From assembly GCF_904849725.1 (NCBI RefSeq), contig NC_058524.1, positions 549,199,763-549,263,762 of the forward strand: a stretch of DNA of 64,000 bases, given 5' to 3'. Source of the stretch: Hordeum vulgare subsp. vulgare. Its lineage: Eukaryota; Streptophyta; Magnoliopsida; Poales; Poaceae. A program made the position numbers and the translations under genes. This document shows positions 51,185 to 62,141 of the stretch, in pieces. Every line of letters starts with the position of its first letter. Positions within the stretch are counted from its first letter, which is position 1. Below the pieces are notes generated by a model. It was not told where the DNA came from and ran no database searches. It saw only the letters and a list, made by a program, of their open reading frames with translations.

Positions 51185-52905
51185 TTAACTTATGTCAAAG
51201 GTCCTTGCAATTTTATGCCAGTGCACGTGGATGGTTGCCCGCTCATCCTTCATCCTCTTGAGAAAGACTTCAAGATTATATCGTGTGTGTTGTGTGAATA
51301 CCTTCCTCGCCTCTTGACCATAAAGGTGGTTGGAGAAGTACTCATTGATGAACTTCTGTGGAAAGGACTGCAAACAAAGATATGCATTAATTTCATTTCA
51401 AAAAATTAAAATGTCGCAAAGGGAAAAAATACAAGGTAAAAGAGATAGTACCATCATATAGTTGACTCGTGTCTTCTTTATTGTGCAGACAAATACCTTG
51501 TTGTTTTTCGTTGCAATTTCTTTATCTTAACAATCTTTATGTGTTTCTTGATTTGATTTGTATTCATGAACACATCATTTTCCCACATGCAAAATGGGTC
51601 GAATAGTGGGTCTAAACCTCTTACAGCAGGACCTACATGTGCAAGACCAAATAATTAGAAACTTAAATATTAAAGTGGTTCCTGTAATTGCACAATAATG
51701 TGCTATTAGCCAAAGGATGATGAAAGTGCAAACCTCAATGGCAAACTTTAGTATCTTTCATTGTTTCCCTGTAACGTATTTAAGATATATATTTACCAGG
51801 TTATAAGTGATATTTGGCATGCTATCAGTAAAATATGTTTATAAAAATAAATGCACTGCAGATCCAACATATTAATTTAAGCCACATGGAAAAGCCAAGC
51901 GTGCTACTCCCTCCGTCACGGTTTATAAGGCGTGCTTGGAAATTCTCTAAAACCTAGGTGGTTATTGATTGATTGTGAGATGGGTTGAAAAATATCATTC
52001 ACACTACTCATGCATATAGAAGTAGTACAACGGACTACTAATTAGTTGCTAGGAGTAAATGAATGTGCCTTAAACCTTTTCTATTGTGAAAATGCACGTA
52101 AATTAACCTTGCCTTCTAAACCGTGACGGAGGGAGTAACTAGGAGATATAGCAATTGTATGCCTCACATGCATAATAATACAAATTTATACCAACAACAA
52201 TCGAACATCGCATTGCATATGATCACCAAAACAAATGAACCAAACAGTTAACTAAGCATCACATTGCACAATAAAACATACTAAAAGGTGAGATTGCATA
52301 GTAGCATCACATTGCATATTTCACTAGAATTTCTTAAGGAAAGTCAGGAGCAACACATGCAACAGGTAAAGCAAACATGCTCAACATGCATACCTAGCCG
52401 AACACACATGTCATTAGTAATTAAGGTAAAAAACAAACTATTCCTCGTCGTCGGAGATATCGATAATGATGGGCTTGGACTAGGGTGAGGCCTCCACATC
52501 GTGGGTGACCTCCTCGTAGTCGTGGGTGGCCTCAGCCTATTCAGGCACCACCATGTCGGCTGTGGAGTTGACAAAAGCACGGGCATGCTAAGAAAACAAC
52601 TCGTAGTCGCTATCGAAGGCACCAACAAAGCCCTCGAGAAAACACAATGAGTTGTTGTTTAAAGTAGCCAACCGCATGGCGGCGTACGCACGCGAGGCGT
52701 CAACAGTGGCCTCGACGGTGAGGTGTTGCTCCAAGATCTGGGGGTCGGCACGCGTGGCAGCCATCACGGGCACATCCGTGCGTGCGGCCACGATTGGCTT
52801 CTCCTCTGCCACATGCTCCTTGAGATCGTGACTATAGTGCATGCACCATGTCTTTAGACGGTGATTATGTGGGGGTGTGCTTGTGATTTTGGTGGAAGGT
52901 GTCAC
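51185..52905 (-). pseudogene. Decayed B3-like DNA-binding protein gene
   Basis: This is a minus-strand gene model. The first coding block (52905-about 52450) encodes an Ala/acidic region, MTPSTKITSTPP... to FDSDYELFS, ending in SKPIIIDISDDEE. Three in-frame TAG codons lie in the second half. The next block (about 51640-51452) has PLFDPFCMWENDVFMNT and, after a one-base shift, KVFVCTIKKTRVNYMM. An 84 bp intron (51451-51368) has GTACTA and TTTGCAG ends. The last block reads SFPQKFINEYFSNHLYGQE, TRYNLEVFLKRMKDERATIH and VHWHKIARTFDI. The last two blocks follow the B3 fold pattern (strand, basic helix, GW-like position replaced by HWHKIARTF). I assign B3 from pattern memory only. The stops and frameshift make it a pseudogene. 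Confidence 0.45.
51907..52135. mobile_element. Stowaway MITE inside the B3-like gene
   Basis: 229 bp with near-perfect inverted ends: CTCCCTCCGTCACGGTTTA on the left and TAAACCGTGACGGAGGGAG on the right. TA target dinucleotides lie at 51905-51906 and 52136-52137. It sits between coding blocks of the B3-like gene, probably in an intron, and is better preserved than the MITE at 5352. Confidence 0.92.
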
Positions 52906-52909
52906 GCCG

Positions 52910-53620
52910 ATGGTCGGGGCATGTGGAATGGAGGAGAAGGGGGTGGAGGGGGAGGGGTATGGGGAAGGTGTGGATTACCTGACTAGATGGAGGAGGTCGA
53001 GCAGCAGGAAGTAGTGTCGCCGGCGAGGAGGCGGCACTACAAGCAAGCAGTGAATGTTTGAACTTAGGAAAGAAATGGGGAAGCAGGGGAAAATGTGGCT
53101 TTTGGTTGGTACGAGGGCTGATGGTAGATATTTGCGCGGCAGCCCAAAATTTCGTTCTGTGCGGTGAAAAACTAGCGCGCATAGTCACAATGGACATAGT
53201 CCCTTTACCATAACTGTGGGCGATATCCAACAAGACAAACGAAGCCTATAGTTTATCCCGTGTGTGATGGGACTGAACGTGAAAATTTTGGTCTGCAAGC
53301 TTCCCACGTAAAATATCGGATACTACATTGCACACGGTACTTGCATTTCATTTTCATTTGCAAGAGAAAATGGGATACGGCGGTAAATTTTGGTTAATTT
53401 CCCTCGTTACATTTGTCATCGACGTCATTGCTTAATTTAACAACACTTGCAAATTTGATTACTACACAAAAGAGCCTAGAGGATATAGCACTATCTGCAC
53501 TTACTTAATCAAGCAACTAAACATTAGTTAGTTGACCTAAATATTACTCTAACAAAAGATCATCGCTCTAAACAAAGACTAATATTCCACCTAGCATTCG
53601 TCGATCACCACCGCCTCCTA
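52910..53620. other. Upstream region of the B3-like gene
   Basis: 52910-53233 is open on the minus strand but Pro/Ser/His-rich and looks like untranslated or promoter sequence. 53150-53350 again has CACACGG-type words resembling those at 50350-51180, possibly the other subterminal region of the same element. No gene is supported. Confidence 0.3.
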
Positions 53621-53625
53621 GATGA

Positions 53626-54197
53626 CTAGCTCCCGCTCGACGACCTACGGTGTAAGAAATCCATGGCATCCATCGCCACATACTCCACCATCATCCCGTA
53701 GTCCTCGTCCACCATCTCTTTGGATAAGACCCCATGAGTCAAGCATGGTCGTCCTTGGTCCGGGCATGGATGGCTAGAATCTTGGCTAGGGAGGGTGCCG
53801 ACGAACATACGCCTTCTCGAGCACACTCAGAGATTACCAACTCATCGGACGTGGGTTGTCGACCGGTGTCGGACAAGGCAGTTGTGATTTGTGCAGTGAG
53901 TGACACGAGATGGGCGTGGGCGGCCTCGATATGGGACTGGGATTCCACCATCAGGGCTACGGCCACCGCTGAGAAATTGAGAGTTGATGTGTCATTCTCG
54001 CCATTTGCTATCCTCATTACGGTTGCTGCTGCCGCCCTTTCAACTAGAGCAGATGCCCTTTTGATTGATGTAGCTGCCCTGTCGAAGGTAGCGATCGCGT
54101 TCAAGCATGTTGAGAGCGCGCTCGTGGCTGATGCGGCCATGCTCAGGCCGTAGTTGGTCGGCAAAGTTTCCCTCACAATGGGGATCCAAGTCCCCAT
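53626..54197 (-). pseudogene. Alanine-rich protein gene of unknown function, one frameshift
   Basis: A minus-strand frame from 54197 gives 152 aa starting MGTWIPIVRETLPTNYGLSM. It has helical Ala/Ser-rich sequence (FDRAATSIKRASALVERAAA) and a C-terminal part ECAREGVCSSAPSLAKILA. It stops at 53739. The second frame (53826-53626) continues plausibly with SKEMVDEDYGMMVEYVAMDA and MDFLHRRSSS, so a single frameshift near 53740 probably split one gene of about 190 codons. I do not recognise the family. Steady amphipathic, Ala-rich composition suggests coiled or helical structure. The neighbourhood is all repeats, so it may belong to a transposon. Confidence 0.4.
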
Positions 54198-54449
54198 CTT
54201 TCATCAGCGACAATTGAACAGTAAAATGGTGTGAGGAGTCAGTGCGGTAAACTGGTCGGCGGTGGACTGTTGCCGATGAAGCTTCCGGCCTAAGTCATGC
54301 ATGTATGAGGATTGGACCAAGTTGTTTTGTACTGCATCACGCATGATTCATGACCATGAACTGTTTTTGAAAGACTTGTTTTTTGAGATGTTTTAAAAAA
54401 ATGAGGCTACTTCGACAAAGGGCATTGTTTGGATTGCAATGAGATTTAT

Positions 54450-56700
54450 CTGCAGTGAACACCGAGCAATAGGAGTCTCGTGCTAAAATATGGAATTTTT
54501 CAGGGTTTGTTTGGCATTTTTATACATTAATTGAACTATCGTCCCAATGTCCAGTGCATCAAAATGGGTTAAAAAATCATATTTGTGTCCATGTCTTCAT
54601 CTTTAGGTCACACACAAGAAATGGGAATGAATTTCAAACATCTTGTCATCTTGGCTCGGCCACAAACATTGACAAACTTCCTTTTAAAATTATTGTAAAT
54701 TGAAAATGCATCAGAAATTCAAAAAGCTTGGCATGTTTTCATGACATAGCTCATATGTGCTATGCTAAAAAAACTATCCAATTTGGGACAAGTTTAGGCA
54801 CAAATCCATGACAAACCGGAGCTTCTCACGGCAAGCTTTGTGGTTCCAATAGGGAACACTTCACCTTGCGTGGGCAAAACGACAACCACTCGTCTTCTCG
54901 CCTTGAACTTTTTTTAGAGGCAACATAATGTCTTGCTAAAATATGGAATTATTTTTGGTTCTTTTTGCAATTTTTACATATTAATTAAGTTTACTAGGCA
55001 TTTAATGTGGATAATTAAAATTTGAAATAAAATCACAAGGTCCTGTGCATGAAAATGGGATGAAAAATCATATAAGTGTCCATGGTTGCATTCTTTGGGC
55101 CCCATGCAAGATATGGGAATGAATTTTAAACATCCCGGGGTCTTGGCTCGGCCACAAATATTGAGAAACCTTGTTTTATATTCATGTATAAATCAAAAAC
55201 TAGTCAGAAATTCGTGAAACTTGGTATGGTGTCATGACATGGATCATATGTGCCCTGGTAAAAAAAATGTCCAATTTGGTACAAGTTTTGGCACAAACCC
55301 CTTATAAACCTCACCTTCTCACGAGAAGCTTTGTGGTTTCCATATGGAACGTGTCATCTTACGTGGGTGAATCGACATCCGCCGCCTCTTCTCGTATTGA
55401 ACTATTTCTAGAGACAACATATGACAAAATGAGTATCGTGCCAAAATATGAAATTATACATGGTTTGTTTGACCCATTTATACATTAATTGACTTTTATA
55501 TGCATTATTTGACACGCATAATTCAAATTGGAACTATAATCACATGGTCTGGTGCATTTGATGATTGGGTTAAAAAATCATACAAGTGTCCATGCATCTT
55601 TAGGTCACATGCAAGATATGGAAATAAATTTCAAACATCTAGGGGTCTTGCTCGGGCACATAAACATTGAGAAACTCGGGTTTAAATCATGTAAATCAAA
55701 AACTCGTTAGAAGATTCATGGAACTTGGCATGGTGTCATGAACATGGCACATATGTGACGTGGTAAAACAATTGATCAATTTGGGACAAGCATTGGCACA
55801 AGCCCCTCACAAACTGAAGTTTCTTACGGGAAGCTTTGTGGTTCCGATATGAAGCACGCCGGCTTACGTGGGAGAATCGACATCCGCTGCCTCTTCTCGT
55901 CTTGAACTATTTCTAGAGGAAACATGTACCATAATGAGAGTGTTGTGCTAAAATATGAAATTATACATGGCTCGTTTGGCCCACTTATACATTAATTGAC
56001 TTTTACATGCATTATTTAATGTGCATAATTCAAATTTGAACTACAATCATAAGGTTCGGTGAATCTGATGATTGGGTTGAAAAATCATATAAGTGTACAT
56101 GCATCTTTAGGTCACATGCAAGATATGTGAATGAATTTCAAACATCTCGGGTTCTTGGCTCGGCCACACAAACATTGAGAAACTCAGGTTTTAAATCATG
56201 TAAATCAAAAACCCATCAGAAGATTCATGAAACTTGGCATGGTGTCATGAACATGGCAGATATGTGCCATGGTACAACAATTGACGAATTTGGGACAAGT
56301 ATTGGTGCAAGTCCCTCACAAACCGGGGTTTCTTATGGGAAGATTTGTGGTTCTCCTATGAAACATGTCACCTTATGTGCGCGAAACGACATCCGCTACC
56401 TCTTCTCGCCTCAACAAATTCTAGAGCCAACATAGACAAATATGAGTGTCAAGCTAAAATATGGAATTATTCAGGGTTTGTTTGGCCCTTTTATATATTA
56501 ATTAATGAAACTCGGCATCGTGTCATGACATGGCACATAAAGGCATCATATCATTATGTTTTCCAATTTGACACTCGTTTTAAATATATTTTTTCTTCCA
56601 GAGCAAACATTGAGAATATTACTTTAATTTATAGTAAATCTAGAACTAACACAAAATTCTAGAAATTGGTCATGGCGTCATGATATAGCACAAATATGGT
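54450..56700. repeat. Tandem repeat of about 500 bp, 4-5 degenerate units
   Basis: The marker CTTGGCTCGGCCAC recurs at about 54650, 55143, 55647 (as CTTGCTCGGGCAC) and 56154, spaced 493, 504 and 507 bp. Other shared words in each unit are GCAAGATATGGGAATGAATT, CTTGGCATGGTGTCATGA, CAATTTGGGACAAG, GAAGCTTTGTGGTTCC and CTTCTCG. The last unit is truncated and diverged. It is non-coding and satellite-like. 54200-54450 before it and 56700-56930 after it hold nothing recognisable. Confidence 0.8.
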
Positions 56701-56930
56701 GTGGTATTTTTCGTGTCCACTTTGGGAAAAGGCGCACACATTAATAGCGAACAAAAGTTTTTTGGAACAAAGATCTATCACGTTTCCACACAAACTATTG
56801 CATTATTTTCAAATCGTGGGCGCTCTACCGCCCTTACGTGCTGCAAGGGTCGCATTCTATTATTGGCTAGGGCCTAGCAGGTGTTGTGCGAGCAGCTGCT
56901 TGAATTGACAGGAGGCGTGCGAGTTGGCCT

Positions 56931-58773
56931 TGTTGGGGAACGTCGCATGGGAAACAAAAATTTTCCTACGCGCACGAAGACCTATCATGGTGATGTCCAT
57001 CTACGAGAGGGGATTTCCGATCTACGTACCCTTGTCGATGGCACAGCAGAAGCGTTAAGAAACTCGGTTGATGTAGTGGAACGTCCTCACGTCCCTCGAT
57101 CCGCCCCGTGAACCGTCCCACGAACCGTCCCGCGATCCGTCCCACGATCCGCTCCGATCTAGTGCCGAACGGACGGCACCTCCGCGTTCAGCACACGTAC
57201 AGCTCGACGATGATCTCGGCCTTCTTGATCCAGCAAGAGAGACGGAGAGGTAGATGAGTTCTCCGGCAGCGTGACGGCGCTCCGGAGGTTGGTGGTGATC
57301 TAATCTCAGCAGGGCTCTGCCCGAGCTCCGCAGAAACACGATCTAGAGGTAAAACCGTGGAGATATGTGGTCGGGCTGCCGTGGCAAAGTTGTCCCAAAT
57401 CAGCCCTAAAACCTCCGTATATATAGGGGGAAGAGGGGGAGCCTTGCCTTGGGGCTCAGGAGGCCCCAAGGGGGTCGGCCGAGCCAAGGGGGGGGGGGGG
57501 GTCCTCCCCTTCCAAACCGAATCCAACTAGGTTTGGAAGGAGGAGTCCTTCCCCTTTTTCCCACCTCCTCTTTTTTTTTTCTTTTATCTTTGATTTTCTT
57601 CCTATGGCGCATAGGGCCTTCTTGGGCTGTCCCACCAGCCCACTAAGGGCTGGTGCGCCACCCCCAAGGCCTATGGCTACCCCGGGGTGGGTTGCCCCTC
57701 CGGTGAACACCCGGAACCCATTCGTCATTCCCGGTACATTCCCGGTAACTCTGAAAACCTTCCGGTAATTAAATGAGGTCATCCTATATATCAATCTTCG
57801 TTTCCGGACCATTCCGGAAACCCTCGTGACGTCCGTGATCTCATCCGGGACTTCGAACAACATTCGGTAACCAACCATATAACTCAAATACGCATAAAAC
57901 AACGTCGAACCTTAAGTGTGCACACCCTGCGGGTTCGAGAACTATGTAGACATAACCCGAGTGACTCCTCGGTCAATATCCAATAGCGGGACCTGGATGC
58001 CTATATTGGATCCCACATATTCTACGAAGATCTTATCGTTTGAACCTCAGTGCCAAGGATTCATATAATCCCGTATGTCATTCCCTTTGTCCTTCGGTAT
58101 GTTACTTGCCCGAGATTCGATCGTCAGTATCCGCATACCTATTTCAATCTCGTTTACCGGCAAGTCTCTTTACTCGTTCCGTAATACAAGATCCCGTGAC
58201 TTACACTAAGTCACATTGCTTGCAAGGCTTGTGTGTGATGTTGTATTACAGAGTGGGCCCCAAGATACCTCTCCGTCACACGGAGTGACAAATCTCAGTC
58301 TCGATCCATACTAACTCAACGAACACCTTCGAAGATACCTGTAGAGCATCTTTATAGTCACCCAGTTACGTTGCGACGTTTGATACACACAAAGCATTCC
58401 TCCGGTGTTAGTGAGTTATATGATCTCATGGTCATAGGAACAAATACTTGACACGTAGAAAACAGTAGCAATAAAATGACACGATCAACATGCTACGTCT
58501 ATTAGTTTGGGTCTAGTCCATCACATGATTCTCCTAATGATGTGATCCCGTTATCAAGTGACTACACTTGCCTATGGTCAGGAAACCTTGAGCATCTTTG
58601 ATCAACGAGCTAGCCAACTAGAGGCTTACTAGGGACAATGTTTTGTCTATGTATCCACACATGTATTGTGTTTCCAATCAATACAATTATAGCATGGATA
58701 ATAAACGATTATCATGAACTAAGAAATATAATAATAACTAATTTATTATTTCCTCTAGGGCATATTTCCAACA
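56931..58773 (-). repeat. LTR7, 3' LTR of a second minus-strand element
   Basis: 1843 bp, TGTTGG...CCAACA, same superfamily as the array LTRs but clearly diverged. It has a longer run of 12 bp units (57098-57162) and a G-run near 57488. A PPT (58774-58784) follows, so it is the 3' LTR of a minus-strand copy whose 5' side is missing or displaced. Confidence 0.88.
57098..57162 (-). repeat. 12 bp tandem units inside LTR7
   Basis: Units of the form GATCCGTCCCAC / GAACCGTCCCGC: about five here, four in LTR8 (60673-60727) and three in the array LTRs (for example 12785-12827). This is a small length polymorphism within the LTR family. Confidence 0.75.
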
Positions 58774-59063
58774 GTCTCCCACTTGCACTAGAGTCAATAA
58801 TCTAGTTCACATCACCATGTGATTTCAACGAATCCAACACCCATATAGTTCTGGGGTCTGATCACGTCTTGCTCGTGAGAGAGGTTTTAGTCAACAGTTC
58901 TGAAACTTTCAGATCTGTGCGTTCTTTACAAATCTTTATGTGATCTTATAGATGCTGCTACTACGTGCTATTCGGAAATGTTCCAAATATTTACTCTACT
59001 ATACAAATCCGTTTCACTACTCATAGTTATTCGGATTAGTATCAAAGCTTGCATCGACGTAAC
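58774..59063 (-). pseudogene. Internal remnant with RNase H fragment
   Basis: 290 bp after LTR7, starting with the PPT and family 3' untranslated sequence. Near the right end the minus strand encodes SYVDASFDTNPNNYE, the opening of Copia RNase H (compare GYVDASFDTDPDD in the array), followed by stops. About 240 bp of coding sequence relative to the array's equivalent is missing. The piece is cut at GACGTAAC by the plus-strand element that begins at 59064. Confidence 0.7.
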
Positions 59064-60043
59064 TGTTGGAAATATGCCCTAGAGGCAATAATAAATTAGT
59101 TATTATTATATTTCTTTGTTCATGATAATCGTTTATTATCCATGCTATAATTGTATTGATTGGAAACACAATACTTGTGTGGATACATAGACAAAACACT
59201 GTCCCTAGTAAGCCTCTAGTTGACTAGCTCGTTGATCAAAGATGGCCAAGGTTTCCTGGCCATAGGCAAGTGTTGTTACTTGATAACGGGATCACATCAT
59301 TAGGAGAATCATGTGATGGACTAGACCCAAACTAATAGACGTAGCATGTTGATCGTGTCATTTTGTTGCTACTGTTTTCTGCGTGTCAAGTATTTGTTCA
59401 TATGACCATGAGATCATCTAACTCACTGACACCGGAGGAATGCTTTGTGTGTATCAAACGTCGCAACGTAACTGGGTGACTATAAAGATGCTCTACAGGT
59501 ATCTCCGAAGGTGTTAGTTGAGTTAGTATGGATCGAGACTGGGATTTGTCACTCCGTGTGACGGAGAGGTATCTCGGGGCCCACTCGGTAATACAACATC
59601 AACACAAGCCTTGCAAGCAATGTGACTTAGTGTAAGTTGCGGGATCTTGTATTACGGAACGAGTAAAGAGACTTGCCGGTAAACGAGATTGAAATAGGTA
59701 TGCGGATACTGACGATCGAATCTCGGGCAAGTAACATACCGAAGGACAAAGGGAATGACATACGGGATTATATGAATCCTTGGCACTGAGGTTCAAACGA
59801 TAAGATCTTCGTAGAATATGTGGGATCCAATATGGGCATCCAGGTCCCGCTATTGGATATTGACCGAGAAGTCACTCGGGTCATGTCTGCATAGTTCTCG
59901 AACCCGCAGGGTCTGCACACTTAAGGTTCGACGTTGTTTTATGCGTATTTGAGTTATATGGTTGGTTACCGAATGTTATTCGGAGTCCCGAATGAGATCA
60001 CGGACGTCACGATGGTTTCTGAAATGGTTCGGAAATGAAGATT

Positions 60044-60053
60044 GATATATAGG
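60044..60053 (+). promoter_or_regulatory. First TATA box of LTR8
   Basis: GATATATAGG, the plus-strand equivalent of the upstream TATA in the array LTRs. Confidence 0.45.
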
Positions 60054-60408
60054 ATGACCTCATTTGATTACCGGAAGGTTTTTGGAGTTACCGGGAATGT
60101 ACCGGGAATGACGAATGGGTTCCGGGTGTTCACCGGGGGGGGGGGCAACCCACCCCGGGGAAGCCCATAGGCCTTGGGGGTGGCACACCAGCCCTTAGTG
60201 GGCTGGTGGGACAGCCCAAGAAGGCCCTATGCACCATAAGAAGAAAATCGAAGAGAAAAGAAAAAAAAGGAGGAGGTGGGAAAGGGAAGAAGGACTCCAC
60301 CCACCAAACCAAGTTGGATTCGGTTTGGGGGGGAGACCTTCCCCCCCTTGGCTCGGCCGACCCCCTTGGGGCTCCTTGAGCCCCAAGGCAAGGCTCCCCC
60401 TCTTCCCC

Positions 60409-60418
60409 CTATATATAC
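60409..60418 (+). promoter_or_regulatory. Second TATA box of LTR8
   Basis: CTATATATAC, followed by GGAGGTTTTAGGGC, as in the array LTRs. Confidence 0.55.
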
Positions 60419-60893
60419 GGAGGTTTTAGGGCTGATTTGAGACGACTTTTCCACGGCAGCCCGACCACATACCTCCACGGTTCTACCTCTTGATCGCGTT
60501 TCTGCGGAGCTCGGGCGGAGCCCTGCTGAGATTAGATCACCACCAACCTCCGAAGCGCCGTCACGCTGCCGGAGAACTCATCTACCTCTCCGTCTCTCTT
60601 GCTGGATCAATAAGGCCGAGATCATCGTCGAGCTGTATGTTTGCTGAACGCGGAGGTGCCGTCCGTTCGGCACTAGATCGGAGCGGATCGTGGGACGGAT
60701 CGCGGGACGGTTCGTGGGGCGGATCGAGGGACGTGAGGATGTTCCACTGCATCAACCGCGTTTCTTAACGCTTCTGCTGTGCGATCTACAATGGTACGTA
60801 GATAGGAAATCCCCTCTCGTAGATGGACATCACCATGATAGGTCTTCGTGCGCGTAGGAAATTTTTTGTTTCCCATGCGACGTTCCCCAACAG

Positions 60894-60905
60894 TGGCATC
60901 ATGAG
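60894..60905 (+). other. Degenerate primer-binding site
   Basis: TGGCATCATGAG after LTR8. Compared with TGGTATCAGAGC in the array it has a T-to-C change and an inserted T, so priming by initiator tRNA-Met would be weakened. Confidence 0.6.
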
Positions 60906-62141
60906 CTAGGTTCATGCGTAGATGTCTTCTCGAGTAGAACACAAAAGTTTTTGTGGGCGGTGATGTGCGTTTTGCTGCCCTCCTTAGTCTTTTCTTGACT
61001 CCGCGGTATTGTTGGATTGAAGCGGCTTGGACCGACATTACTCGTACGCTTACGAGAGACTGGTTTCATCGCTACGAGTAACCCCGTTGCTCAAAGATGA
61101 CTGGCAAGTGTCGGTTTCTCCAACTTTAGTTGGATCGGATTTGACCGAGGAGGTCCTTGTATAAGGTTAAATAGCAATTCATATATCTCCGTTGTGGTGT
61201 TGGCGTAAGTAAGATGCGATCCTACTAGATACCCATGGTCACCACGTAAAACATGCAACAACAAAATTAGAGGACGTCTAACTTGTTTTTGCATGGTATG
61301 CTTGTGATGTGATATGGCCAACGATGTGATGTGATATATTGGATGTATGAGATGATCATGTTGTGATAGTTAATATCGACTTGCACGTCGATGGTACGGC
61401 AACCGGCAGGAGCCATAGGGTTGTCTTTAAACTAACGTTTGTGCTTGCAGATGCGTTTACTATATTGCTAGGACGTAGCTTTAGTAGTAATAGCATGAGT
61501 AGCACGACAACCCCGATGGCGACCCGTTGATGGAGATCATGATGATGGAGATCATGGTTTGACGCCGGTGACAAGAAGATCGTGTCGGTGCTTTGGTGAT
61601 GGAGATCAAGAAACGCATGATGATGGCCATATCATGTCACTTATGAATTGCATGTGATGTTAATCCTTTATGCACCTTATCTTGCTAGAACGACGGTAGC
61701 ATTTTGAGGTGATCTCTCACTAAAATTTCAAGACGAAATTGTGTTCTCCCCGACTGTGCACCGTTGCGACAGTTCTTTGTTTCGAGACACCACGTGATGA
61801 TCGGGTGTGATAGACTCAACGTTCACATACAACGGGTGCAAAACAGTTGCACACGCGGAACACTCGGGTTAAGCTTGACGAGCCTAGCATGTGCAGACAT
61901 GGCCTCGGAACACATGAGACCGAAACGTCGAGCATGAATCGTATAGTTGATATGATTAGCATAGAGATGCTTACCACTGAAACTATTCTCGACTCACGTG
62001 ATGATCGGACTTGAGATAGTGGATTTGGATCATGTACCACTCAAACGACTAGAGAGATGTACTTTTTGAGTGGGAGTTCTTAAGTAATATGATTAATTGA
62101 ACTAATTGTCATGAACATAGTCTAATGGTGTTTGCGAATTA
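60906..62141 (+). other. Leader of the plus-strand element
   Basis: About 1.24 kb, alignable in reverse complement to the array leaders (for example AGCGGCTTGGACCGACATTA near 61020 and GATTGCATCAC-like words near 61640). No gene is seen. Short frames in it are inherited from the leader and are not conserved in phase. Confidence 0.6.

Larger units (their letters stand above)
59064..60892 (+). repeat. LTR8, 5' LTR of a plus-strand element
   Basis: 1829 bp, reading TGTTGGAAATATGCCC... to CGTTCCCCAACA in the sense direction. It is the inverted partner of LTR7, with which it shares subfamily features. The five bases before it (GTAAC) would be its left target duplication; the right copy is beyond the window. 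Confidence 0.88.
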
